Part shown: positions 55,387 through 63,338 of the stretch, piece by piece | How positions within the stretch are numbered: the first letter of the stretch is position 1 | Layout: the number at the start of each line of letters is the position of its first letter | DNA from: Roseibium aquae | GTDB lineage: Bacteria > Pseudomonadota > Alphaproteobacteria > Rhizobiales > Stappiaceae | Assembly: GCF_008711285.1 (NCBI RefSeq) | Contig: NZ_VXDC01000001.1 | Location: 310,001-374,000 of the forward strand | Direction of reading: 5' to 3' | Length of the DNA: 64,000 bases | The notes under the pieces: model-generated | The model's input: only the letters and a program-made list of their open reading frames with translations | Told to the model about the DNA's origin: nothing | Database searches by the model: none | Position numbers and translations under genes: made by a program

Positions 55387-56682
55387 ATGACCTCATTCAC
55401 ACGCCGCGCAGCCCTATGCGGAGCGACTGCACTGGTTTCTGTTTCATTGTTTGGAAAACTCGCCGTCGCGCAGGAAGAAACCATTAAAATTGGTGTATTG
55501 CACTCGCTATCCGGGACCATGGCCATTTCGGAGACCACGCTGAAAGACACCATGGAAATGCTGATCGACCAGCAGAACGAAAAGGGTGGTGTCCTTGGCA
55601 AGAAGCTCGAAGCCGTCGTGGTCGATCCGGCTTCTGATTGGCCGCTTTTCGCCGAAAAAGCCCGCGAACTACTGACGGTTCAGGACGTCGATGTCATTTT
55701 CGGCTGCTGGACGTCTGTGTCGCGCAAGTCCGTTCTGCCCGTGATCGAGGAATTGAACGGGCTTATGTTCTACCCGGTCCAGTATGAAGGCGAGGAGTCA
55801 TCCAAGAACGTCTTTTACACAGGGGCCGCGCCGAACCAGCAGGCGATCCCGGCCGTCGACTACTACCTTGAAGAACTCGGTGTCGAAAAATTCGCCTTGC
55901 TCGGAACGGACTACGTCTATCCGCGCACGACAAACAAGATCCTTGAGCAGTACCTGAAGGACAAAGGCATTGCTGAAAGCGATATCTTTGTGAACTACAC
56001 CCCGTTCGGCCATTCCGACTGGTCGAAGATCGTGGCAGACGTTGTCGCGCTTGGTGCCGATGGAAAGAAGGTCGGTGTTGTCTCGACCATCAATGGTGAC
56101 GCCAATATCGGTTTTTACAAGGAATTGGCCGCCGCGGGCGTATCCGCTGACGATATTCCGGTCATCGCGTTCTCGGTTGGCGAGGAAGAGCTGTCCGGAT
56201 TGGATACATCCAATCTTGTTGGGCATCTGGCCGCCTGGAACTACTTCCAGTCCGCCGATACAGATGCGAACGCGCAGTTCATCGAGGCATGGAAAGCCCG
56301 TATGGGCGACGACCGGGTGACCAACGACCCGATGGAGGCCCATTACATCGGTTTCAATATGTGGGTCAACGCAGTTGAGGCCGCTGGCACAACCGACGTG
56401 GATGCCGTTCGCGAAGCCATGTACGGCCAGACATTCCCGAACCTGACCGGCGGAACTGCCGAGATGCTGCCGAACCATCACCTGAGCAAGCCCGTTCTGA
56501 TCGGGGAAATTCGGGAAGATGGACAGTTCGATATCATCTCGCAGACCGATCCGGTGCCCGGCGATGCCTGGACGGATTTCCTGCCCGAGTCCGCGGTCCT
56601 GAAATCCGATTGGAAGGACCTCGGCTGCGGGATGTACAACACCGAAACGAAGACATGCGTTCAGATCAAATCCAACTACTGA
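55387..56682 (+). CDS. urtA: urea ABC transporter substrate-binding protein
   Basis: 431 aa periplasmic protein with signal MTSFTRRAALCGATALVSVS, which has an RR pair and may use the Tat path. UrtA/AmiC-type fold: IKIGVLHSLSGTMAISETTL, then FGCWTSVSRKSVLPVIEELN (ligand loop), FYPVQYEGEESS, LGTDYVYPRTTNKI, and MEAHYIGFNMWVNAVEAAG. The CWTSVSRK and YPVQYEG motifs are diagnostic for urea/short amide binders. The operon urtABCDE follows in order. Confidence 0.95.
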   Translation: MTSFTRRAALCGATALVSVSLFGKLAVAQEETIKIGVLHSLSGTMAISETTLKDTMEMLIDQQNEKGGVLGKKLEAVVVDPASDWPLFAEKARELLTVQDVDVIFGCWTSVSRKSVLPVIEELNGLMFYPVQYEGEESSKNVFYTGAAPNQQAIPAVDYYLEELGVEKFALLGTDYVYPRTTNKILEQYLKDKGIAESDIFVNYTPFGHSDWSKIVADVVALGADGKKVGVVSTINGDANIGFYKELAAAGVSADDIPVIAFSVGEEELSGLDTSNLVGHLAAWNYFQSADTDANAQFIEAWKARMGDDRVTNDPMEAHYIGFNMWVNAVEAAGTTDVDAVREAMYGQTFPNLTGGTAEMLPNHHLSKPVLIGEIREDGQFDIISQTDPVPGDAWTDFLPESAVLKSDWKDLGCGMYNTETKTCVQIKSNY

Positions 56683-56702
56683 TCTGAGCTCACGCAACTC
56701 CA

Positions 56703-56724
56703 GCCGGGGCCAGCGCGCCCCGGC
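56703..56724 (+). other. hairpin between urtA and urtB
   Basis: GCCGGGGC and GCCCCGGC form an 8-base GC-only stem around CAGCGC, 20 bases after the urtA stop. It can act as an mRNA stabiliser for urtA or as partial terminator. Confidence 0.6.
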
Positions 56725-56751
56725 CCCTGCCTCTCTTGATGTCAGAGTGCT

Positions 56752-58704
56752 ATGCGCCTCCTCATTCTTTGTCTGTTGTCCGCCAGTATCTTCTTGACGA
56801 TCCGGCAACCTGTTGCGCTTGCGAATGACCTGCAGCCCGTTCTTCAGGAAAATGCATCGGTCATTGAGCGCCCCTCCCGTCAGACCGCTGGCATTGCGAT
56901 TGAGGCGCTTTTCGCGTCGGGAGCAGCCGGGGTCACGCATTTCCTCGCCCAATGGCGCGACAAGCAGGTGTGGAGGACCAAGGAAGACGGCATCTTCTAT
57001 TTCGGACCGGATGCCCGCGGGGACATCGAGCTTGTCGACATCGATACGGGGGAAAGCGCCGGAACCGTCTCGTCCAGAGATCTGGTGCAAGTCAAACCGA
57101 ATTCAGGCGTTCGCGCCGTGATTGATGCGGCCCTGGTGCGTTTCCAGCTGTCCGACCCGGATCCAACCGTGCGGGCGGTCGCGCTCGATACGCTCGAGCG
57201 CAGCGCTGATGCCTCCCAGTTGATCCCGCTTCGCGCGTCCATCCAAGAGGAAACGGACCCCGATTTGCGATCGCGGAAGGAGCGGCTGGAAGGTCTGCTG
57301 ATCATCTCCTACGGACAGAGCGCAGAAGAGCGGATCGCCGCGATGGAGCGGTTCAAGGGCGACACGGGTATCGATGTCCGCGCCGCAATCAACCCGCTTC
57401 TTGCAACGCGTCTTGAAGTCGCCAAATCGCTGCCCGGGGACAAAAACGTCGCACGCACGCTGGTTCCGGGCCGGGACATCGACCTGGACGTGGCGTATGC
57501 CATGCTTGTCGACGCTGATTTCGCACCGGCCCCCGTCACACGGGCGGACCGCAATGCCGCGCTCGTCAGCCATGCGGCGGACGGGCGGATCGGCGCCATT
57601 CTGCTTGAAACCCTCAACACGGAGGCCGCTCGAGACGCGGCGTATCAATCCCTTGCCGAGACCGGCAAGGTGCCGCCGACCGTGGGGGCCGAGGAGCGGG
57701 GCTCTCTCCTTGCCAATCATGTTTTCTACGAGGTTTACGCCGAGCCCGACCGGGCGGTGACGGCAGCCGCGGTCGGAACGCTCAACTCGATCAACCGGGC
57801 CGTGGACCTGAATCAGCTTGCGGATCTGGCCCTCGATGCCTTGTCGCTTGCCTCAATTTACTTTCTGGCGGCCATCGGTCTGGCCATTACCTTCGGCGTG
57901 ATGGGGGTCATAAACATGGCCCACGGTGAGTTCATCATGATGGGGGCCTATACCGGTTATGTCGTCCAGCAATTCATCAGCAACTACACCGTTTCGATCC
58001 TCGTTGCCTTGCCGCTTGCCTTTGCCGTGACTTTTGCTGCGGGCGTCCTTTTGGAACGCCTGGTCATTCGCCACCTGATGCACCGGCCGCTGGAGACGCT
58101 TCTGGCAACCTTCGGGGTATCGATCGCCCTGCAACAACTGGCAAAGAACATTTTCGGCACCCAGGCCCGGCCGTTGACCGCACCGGAATGGCTTGATGGG
58201 TCATTGGCGTTCAACGACATTGTTTCCATCTCCTATATCCGGATCGCAATCTTCGTCTTGGCGGTGATCTTTTTCCTCCTGCTGTTGTTCATTCTCAAGC
58301 GGACACGGCTCGGTCTGGAAGTGCGAGCCGTGACCCAGAATCCTTCAATGGCTTCTTCGATGGGCATCAACCCGGACCGGATCAACATGCTGACATTTGG
58401 CCTTGGATCCGGCATTGCCGGGATTGCCGGTGTCGCCATCGGATTGTTTGCCCAGGTCACTTCCGAACTTGGAGCGAACTATATCGTTCAGTCGTTCATG
58501 ACAGTCGTGGTCGGTGGTGTTGGCAACATATGGGGAACACTGGCCGGCGCGGGCATGATCGGCTCGCTGCAAAAGATCATCGAATGGTTCAACCCGTCAA
58601 ACACGCTGGCGGCCCAGACCTACATGATTATGTTCGTCATCATCTTCATCCAATTCCGGCCGAAGGGCATTATCGCCCTCAAAGGCCGCGCGGCAGGGGA
58701 TTGA
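56752..58704 (+). CDS. urtB: urea ABC transporter permease UrtB with long periplasmic N-domain
   Basis: 650 aa. Signal peptide (LLILCLLSASIFLTIRQPVALA), then about 330 residues of extracytoplasmic helical repeats with HEAT-like pieces (VRAVALDTLERSADASQLIP). The LIV-type permease domain starts at about 360 (ASIYFLAAIGLAITFGVMGV, INMAHGEFIMMGAYTGYVVQ) and ends RPKGIIALKGRAAGD. The long N-domain is typical for UrtB of proteobacteria. Start at 56752 has no strong ribosome site. Confidence 0.93.
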   Translation: MRLLILCLLSASIFLTIRQPVALANDLQPVLQENASVIERPSRQTAGIAIEALFASGAAGVTHFLAQWRDKQVWRTKEDGIFYFGPDARGDIELVDIDTGESAGTVSSRDLVQVKPNSGVRAVIDAALVRFQLSDPDPTVRAVALDTLERSADASQLIPLRASIQEETDPDLRSRKERLEGLLIISYGQSAEERIAAMERFKGDTGIDVRAAINPLLATRLEVAKSLPGDKNVARTLVPGRDIDLDVAYAMLVDADFAPAPVTRADRNAALVSHAADGRIGAILLETLNTEAARDAAYQSLAETGKVPPTVGAEERGSLLANHVFYEVYAEPDRAVTAAAVGTLNSINRAVDLNQLADLALDALSLASIYFLAAIGLAITFGVMGVINMAHGEFIMMGAYTGYVVQQFISNYTVSILVALPLAFAVTFAAGVLLERLVIRHLMHRPLETLLATFGVSIALQQLAKNIFGTQARPLTAPEWLDGSLAFNDIVSISYIRIAIFVLAVIFFLLLLFILKRTRLGLEVRAVTQNPSMASSMGINPDRINMLTFGLGSGIAGIAGVAIGLFAQVTSELGANYIVQSFMTVVVGGVGNIWGTLAGAGMIGSLQKIIEWFNPSNTLAAQTYMIMFVIIFIQFRPKGIIALKGRAAGD

Positions 58705-58707
58705 TCC

Positions 58708-59904
58708 ATGTCCGAAACGGCGCTCAACACCCTCCAGCAGCGATCCTTCTTTCTGCGCAATCCCTCCGTTCTTGTTTTCCTTGCGATCCTTTCGCTGCTC
58801 ACCCTCGGTGCAACACTGATGTCCGAGGCCTTCGGTATCGGATTGCTGTCAACGAGCTTTATCAAAACCTTGGGAAAGACGTTGTGTCTGTGCCTGATCG
58901 CCATCGCGATGGACCTCGTGTGGGGCTATTGCGGAATTCTTTCGCTGGGTCATTTCGCCTTCTTTGGCCTTGGCGGGTACATGATCGGCATGTGGCTGAT
59001 GTATGAGCGGACCAAGGACATTGTCGTGGAGTCGCTTGCCGGTCAGGCTTTGCCGCCAACACCGGAGGAAATCCGCGATGCCATCGGGACGCAGATTTTC
59101 GGTGTCGTCGGCGGCTCCGAGATACCGGCGATTTGGTATTTCGCGGACAGTCTTGCCGTTCAACTCGCCTTTGTTGTTCTGGTGCCTGGGGTTTTGGCGC
59201 TCGGGTTCGGCTGGCTGGCGTTTCGATCCCGCGTGACCGGCGTGTACTTGTCGATCCTGACACAGGCGATGACCCTGGCGCTGTCGCTTTATCTCTTCCA
59301 AAACGACTCCGGTCTTCGTGGCAACAACGGCCTGTCCGGTCTCCAGAACATCCCGGGTCTCACACTGGTGCCGCAGGCCGTCATTTCCGTCTGGTTCCTG
59401 TGGGCCTCGGCCCTGGCGCTCGGACTTGGCTATCTGCTGGCGGCATGGGTCGTCTCCGGCAAATTCGGCAATGTGATCCGCGGCATCCGCGATGACGAAC
59501 CGCGCGTCCGGTTCCTCGGATATCCCGTTGAAACGTATAAGTTGTTCATTTTCACATTGACCGCTGTGATCGCCGGGATTGCCGGTGCGCTTTACTATCC
59601 GCAGGCGGGTATCATCAATCCGGCCGAGCTTGCCCCCATCGCCTCGATCTTCCTGGCGGTCTGGGTCGCCATCGGAGGCCGGGGACGCCTTTATGGTGCG
59701 GTGATTGGCGCGGCACTCGTTTCCCTGCTGTCTTCCGCCTTCACCGGGGGGCAGGTCCCGGACATTCCGCTCGGATTTGCGACGATCCAATGGGTTGACT
59801 GGTGGACCGTGCTTCTGGGTTTCGGCTTTGTGCTGGTCACTCTCTTCGCGCCCCAGGGCATCGGCGGACTGGTTGATCAACTCGTGCGCAAGGGAGACCG
59901 GTGA
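58708..59904 (+). CDS. urtC: urea ABC transporter permease UrtC
   Basis: 398 aa. LIV-type permease with about ten helices: LCLCLIAIAMDLVWGYCGIL, SLGHFAFFGLGGYMIGMWLM, GVYLSILTQAMTLALSLYLF, NGLSGLQNIPG, and GNVIRGIRDDEPRVRFLGYP (coupling region). It starts 3 bases after urtB and its stop TGA shares a base with the urtD ATG. Confidence 0.95.
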   Translation: MSETALNTLQQRSFFLRNPSVLVFLAILSLLTLGATLMSEAFGIGLLSTSFIKTLGKTLCLCLIAIAMDLVWGYCGILSLGHFAFFGLGGYMIGMWLMYERTKDIVVESLAGQALPPTPEEIRDAIGTQIFGVVGGSEIPAIWYFADSLAVQLAFVVLVPGVLALGFGWLAFRSRVTGVYLSILTQAMTLALSLYLFQNDSGLRGNNGLSGLQNIPGLTLVPQAVISVWFLWASALALGLGYLLAAWVVSGKFGNVIRGIRDDEPRVRFLGYPVETYKLFIFTLTAVIAGIAGALYYPQAGIINPAELAPIASIFLAVWVAIGGRGRLYGAVIGAALVSLLSSAFTGGQVPDIPLGFATIQWVDWWTVLLGFGFVLVTLFAPQGIGGLVDQLVRKGDR

Positions 59905-60644
59905 TGGGCGCCTTGTTGGAAGTTTCCGGCGTGTCGGTCTCCTTCGATGGGTTCAAGGCGATCAACAACCTGTCCTTTTCCATCGATACCGGAGAGTTGC
60001 GTGCGGTGATCGGGCCGAACGGGGCCGGCAAGACCACCTTCATGGATATCGTGACGGGCAAGACCCGCCCGGATAGCGGAAAGGTCGAATGGGGCCGCCC
60101 AGGGCGCGATCTTCTGCGCCTGTCCGAAAGCCAGATCGCGCGGTTGGGAATCGGCCGCAAGTTTCAGCGTCCGACCGTTTTCGTCACTCAAACCGTGCAG
60201 GACAACCTGCTGATGGCGCTGAAGAAGGACCGGGACCCGCTGTCCGCCCTGTTCTATCGCGCCGATGCAGTCGACCTTGGCAAAGTGGAAGAGCTCGCGG
60301 TTGAAATCGGGCTGCAAGAGCATCTGCCACGTCTGGCCGGAGAACTGTCCCACGGGCAGAAGCAATGGCTCGAGATCGGCATGCTGCTGGCGCAGGATCC
60401 GCAGCTTCTGCTGGTCGATGAACCCGCGGCCGGGATGACGCCTGCGGAACGCGAGCACACGACCGATCTGTTGAAGCGGGCCGCGCAGACCCGGGCCGTT
60501 GTCGTTGTCGAACACGACATGGAGTTTGTCCGCAGGCTGGGGTGCAAGGTCACCGTGCTGCACGAGGGGGCCGTCCTTGCGGAAGGCTCCCTCGACGCCG
60601 TGACGAGCAATCAAGACGTCATCGACGTCTATCTGGGGCGGTGA
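59904..60644 (+). CDS. urtD: urea ABC transporter ATP-binding protein UrtD
   Basis: 246 aa, LivG-type ATPase. Walker A IGPNGAGKTTFMDIVTGKT; Q-loop IGRKFQRPTVFVTQTVQDNL; signature LSHGQKQWLEIGMLLAQDPQ; Walker B LLLVDEPAAGMTPAER; H-loop VVEHDMEFVRRLG. The GQKQWLEI signature and GKFQRP are usual for UrtD. Acts with UrtE as ATPase pair. Confidence 0.95.
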   Translation: MGALLEVSGVSVSFDGFKAINNLSFSIDTGELRAVIGPNGAGKTTFMDIVTGKTRPDSGKVEWGRPGRDLLRLSESQIARLGIGRKFQRPTVFVTQTVQDNLLMALKKDRDPLSALFYRADAVDLGKVEELAVEIGLQEHLPRLAGELSHGQKQWLEIGMLLAQDPQLLLVDEPAAGMTPAEREHTTDLLKRAAQTRAVVVVEHDMEFVRRLGCKVTVLHEGAVLAEGSLDAVTSNQDVIDVYLGR

Positions 60645-60649
60645 GTGCC

Positions 60650-61345
60650 ATGTTGGAAATCCGTGATTTGTGCCTTCACTACAGACAGTCCCAGATCCTT
60701 TACGATGTCAGCCTCGATGCCGAAAAAGGCCACGTGACCTGCCTGATGGGCACCAATGGCGTCGGCAAGACGAGCCTTTTGAAAGCGATTTCCGGAACGC
60801 ATCACCGAACATCGGGGACCTACCGTCTTGACGGTGAGGAGGTCGGGAAACCGGCGCCGCATGTGCTTGCCGCGTCCGGAGTCGGCTATGTCCCGCAAGG
60901 ACGCATGATCTTTCCGCTTTTGACGGTGAAGGAAAATCTTGAGACCGGCTTTGCCTGTCTGCCCAGGGCCGATCACGCGGTTCCAGACGAGATCTACGAG
61001 TTGTTTCCGGTGCTCAAGGACATGCAGGGCCGGCGCGGGGGCGATCTTTCTGGCGGGCAGCAGCAGCAGCTGGCCATCGGCCGCGCGTTGATCACACGTC
61101 CCAAGCTCCTGCTTCTGGACGAACCGACCGAAGGCATTCAACCCAACATCATCCAGCAGATCGGCCGGGTGATCGCCTATCTGCGGGATCAGGGCACCAT
61201 GGCGATCGTGCTGGTTGAGCAATATTTCGATTTTGCCTACGGGCTGGCCGACCATTTCGTGGCGCTGGAACGGGGCCGGGTCACCCTGGATGGCCCGCGT
61301 TCGGATGTCACCCGCGAGGAGATTTTCGGGAAGGTGACGGTTTAG
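60650..61345 (+). CDS. urtE: urea ABC transporter ATP-binding protein UrtE
   Basis: 231 aa, LivF-type ATPase. Walker A MGTNGVGKTSLLKAISGTH; GVGYVPQGRMIFPLLTVKEN; signature DLSGGQQQQLAIGRAL; Walker B LLLLDEPTEGIQPNI; H-loop VLVEQYFDFAYGLADHF. The PQGRMIFP and EGIQPNIIQQ segments are UrtE-specific. Five bases after urtD. Urease genes are not in the window. Confidence 0.95.
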   Translation: MLEIRDLCLHYRQSQILYDVSLDAEKGHVTCLMGTNGVGKTSLLKAISGTHHRTSGTYRLDGEEVGKPAPHVLAASGVGYVPQGRMIFPLLTVKENLETGFACLPRADHAVPDEIYELFPVLKDMQGRRGGDLSGGQQQQLAIGRALITRPKLLLLDEPTEGIQPNIIQQIGRVIAYLRDQGTMAIVLVEQYFDFAYGLADHFVALERGRVTLDGPRSDVTREEIFGKVTV

Positions 61346-61370
61346 AACAGCGTGCAAGACGGCTCTTCGG

Positions 61371-62297
61371 TCACCGGAACCGTTCGCTGCGAGCGGCCCG
61401 AATCTGCTGTTTCACTTCAATAAGATCGTTGGCCAGTTGCCGGAAGTCGTCCGCGTGCACGGAGCTCGCGCGCCAGTGCAGGAAAATCTCGTGAACAGCC
61501 TCTTCGTGCTCGATCCGGCGGATGTTGAATTCCGGGTCGCGGATGGCCTCGGCCAGCGCATATAGCGAGGGCAGGACCGCAACGCCCGCCCCCATCACCG
61601 CCATCTGCCGCACGGCGTCGAGGCTCCCGCCCTGATAGTCGCGGCTGACAAAGGTCCCGGCCAGCTGGGCGAGCCGCTCGACGATTTCCGCCAGCCTGAA
61701 TTCGGGGCTGAGGGAGAGGAGGGGTTGACCGGCCAGGTCGGAAAGATGCACCGGGCCTTGCCCGCTTGAAAGCGGATCGTCGCTGGCGGCGCAGATCCAC
61801 AGCGTTTCCGAGAACAGGGAAATGCTGTTGATGCCCGGTTCGTTCGTGCGCGTGCCGATGACCGCGTCGATCCGGCCTTCCTGCAGGAGGCCGAGCAGCT
61901 CGAAGGTCGCCCCTTCCTGCACGATCAGGCGCAGATCCGGATAGCGCAGATGCAAACGCCGGTTCGCGATCGGCATGAAATAGGCCCCCACGGAAGGCAA
62001 GACACCGATCGCAAGCCGGTCGCCGAACAAGCCGAGCGAGCCCCGCGCGGTTGCCCGGAACTCACGGACCTCCGCCAGGATCGCCCGGCCCCGGTTCAAC
62101 AGTTTGCGGCCCAGCGGTGTCAGCTTCACCTTGCGGGAGGTGCGCTCGAAAAGCTGGATCCCGAGTTCGTCCTCCATGGTCGCCAATTGCTTGGACAGGC
62201 TCGGCTGGGTGACGCCCAGGCTGTGCGCGGCGGCGCCAAAGGCTCCGCGCTCGGCGACGGCAACAAAATACTCGATCTGGCGCAGGCTGGGCCGCAT
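61371..62297 (-). CDS. LysR-family transcriptional regulator
   Basis: 308 aa. N-terminal wHTH (LRQIEYFVAVAERGAFGAAA, HSLGVTQPSLSKQLATMEDE then LGIQLFERTSRKVKLTPLG), then a substrate-binding fold (GVLPSVGAYFMPIANRRLHL, QEGATFELLGLLQEGRIDAV, LETLWICAASDDPLSSG-like). The N-domain is close to OxyR types, but the two redox Cys of OxyR are not present; only one Cys is seen. It ends 26 bases past urtE on the opposite strand and is divergent from the secreted protein gene at 62.4 kb, its probable target. Confidence 0.9.
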   Translation of the reverse strand: MRPSLRQIEYFVAVAERGAFGAAAHSLGVTQPSLSKQLATMEDELGIQLFERTSRKVKLTPLGRKLLNRGRAILAEVREFRATARGSLGLFGDRLAIGVLPSVGAYFMPIANRRLHLRYPDLRLIVQEGATFELLGLLQEGRIDAVIGTRTNEPGINSISLFSETLWICAASDDPLSSGQGPVHLSDLAGQPLLSLSPEFRLAEIVERLAQLAGTFVSRDYQGGSLDAVRQMAVMGAGVAVLPSLYALAEAIRDPEFNIRRIEHEEAVHEIFLHWRASSVHADDFRQLANDLIEVKQQIRAARSERFR

Positions 62298-62435
62298 GAA
62301 ATTGCCTCATTATCAATGCGTTTTATCTATCAATCTTCGGAATTCTTTTCATTGGTGTTATCGATCCCGGCGCACGATTTAAAGCTTGGCGATGCGCGAT
62401 GTGCGTTTTGCGCCCTGAAACCTGAGGAGATGTCT

Positions 62436-62981
62436 ATGTTCAAGCCAACTGTTTTGACGGCCGCGCTGGCCCTTGCCGTTTCGACCGCCGCCGTTCACGC
62501 GGGCACGGACGCGCCGTCCGGTCTGACCGAGGAGAAGGTGACCGCGCTCAAGACGGCGTGGGGCGAGGGGATTGTGAGCATCGGCGCCGTCCATACCGAA
62601 GGCGGCGACTACCGCGCGGCCGCGCGCGCGCACATCGAGACATTCTACGCTTATGATGACGGCGTTGTCCTGTTCAAGCCGACGCTCGCGAGCGAGGACC
62701 AATTCCGCGGCACCTTCGAGGAGGCGCTGTCCTACTTCGTCGGCGGGGACATCGCCGAGGATGGCGGTTTTGCGATCGCGCCTTACACCGCCGTGCGCTG
62801 GGAAAACGAGGGCACCGTCATCAGCGGCGATATGGCCATGGCGATGGGCAATTACTACTTCATGACAACGGAGGGCTCGGAAATCAAAGTCGAGTACACG
62901 TTCGGTATCGCGCAATTGGACGATGGCAGCGCGAAGATTGTGCTGCACCATTCGTCCCTTCCGTTCGCCCCTGCATCGTAA
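62436..62981 (+). CDS. secreted SnoaL/CaMKII-AD-fold protein, candidate iota-class carbonic anhydrase
   Basis: 181 aa; ATG 62436 chosen over 62430 because GAGGAG (62424-62429) abuts the earlier one. Signal peptide LTAALALAVSTAAVHA. The mature part fits the NTF2-like CaMKII-association fold: ARAHIETFYAYDDGVVLFKP, FRGTFEEALSYFVGG, AIAPYTAVRWENEGTVISGD, MAMGNYYFMTTEGSEIKVEY-T-F, and the end IVLHHSSLPFAP. The HHSS-x-P motif and preceding YTF are hallmarks of iota-carbonic anhydrases of diatoms and bacteria. If so, it would convert CO2 and bicarbonate in the periplasm, without needing metal in some members. Similar proteins are often misnamed after a histidine-pathway enzyme. Confidence 0.6.
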   Translation: MFKPTVLTAALALAVSTAAVHAGTDAPSGLTEEKVTALKTAWGEGIVSIGAVHTEGGDYRAAARAHIETFYAYDDGVVLFKPTLASEDQFRGTFEEALSYFVGGDIAEDGGFAIAPYTAVRWENEGTVISGDMAMAMGNYYFMTTEGSEIKVEYTFGIAQLDDGSAKIVLHHSSLPFAPAS

Positions 62982-63120
62982 TCCGCCCGTCCCCGAACAG
63001 GCCGTCCCGCGCAGCGCCCGGGGCGGCCCTTGCTGCCGGAGGGTCCGCGCCCTCTGGACGCCCCATGCCCAGATGCACTGGTCGTGTGTGTGATCAGATT
63101 GCCCGAAAATTCAAGGAAAA

Positions 63121-63169
63121 TGGTAGCGGGAGAGGGACTCGAACCCCCGACACGCGGATTATGATTCCG
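63121..63169 (-). other. 3' fragment of tRNA-Met(CAU), island attachment site
   Basis: On the minus strand the 49 bases read CGGAATCATAATCCGCG, variable loop, T-arm GGGGGTTCGAGTCCCTC and acceptor TCCCGCTA-CCA, which is the 3' part of a tRNA with CAU in the anticodon loop. The 5' half (acceptor, D-arm) is absent; unrelated sequence starts right at the anticodon stem. With the integrase gene 170 bases away this is the attachment repeat of a tRNA-inserted element. Confidence 0.8.
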
Positions 63170-63184
63170 TAAACTTTTATTCTC

Positions 63185-63333
63185 GAATCCTTGGTGTCCG
63201 AACGCGAATCCTTCCTAAATTGTTGACAATATGAGGATTTATGCCATTTAAAGCACCCGTATGGACCGACATAAAGGGATGAATCCTTGCCTCAGGGATT
63301 CGTTGAGTCGGTACGGAGTCGGTACAAGGATTC
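63185..63333. repeat. iterated GAATCCTT sites and direct repeats upstream of the integrase gene
   Basis: GAATCCTT occurs at 63185-63192, 63206-63213 and 63281-63288 and inverted at 63326-63333. GTCGGTAC is repeated in tandem at about 63308-63324. Such iterated short motifs between att core and int gene are typical arm-type binding sites of tyrosine integrases. A TTGACA (63223-63228) may be the -35 box of int. Confidence 0.5.
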
Positions 63334-63338
63334 GAAGA

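Noticed and set aside
61371..62297. Naming the LysR regulator OxyR
   Set aside because: The N-domain is similar, but the redox Cys pair of OxyR is not present and the target gene is not a peroxide gene.
63000..63028. GC-rich hairpin GGCCGTCCC/GGGGCGGCC after the carbonic-anhydrase-like gene
   Set aside because: Stem has a G-T pair and no T-run; not enough to call a terminator.
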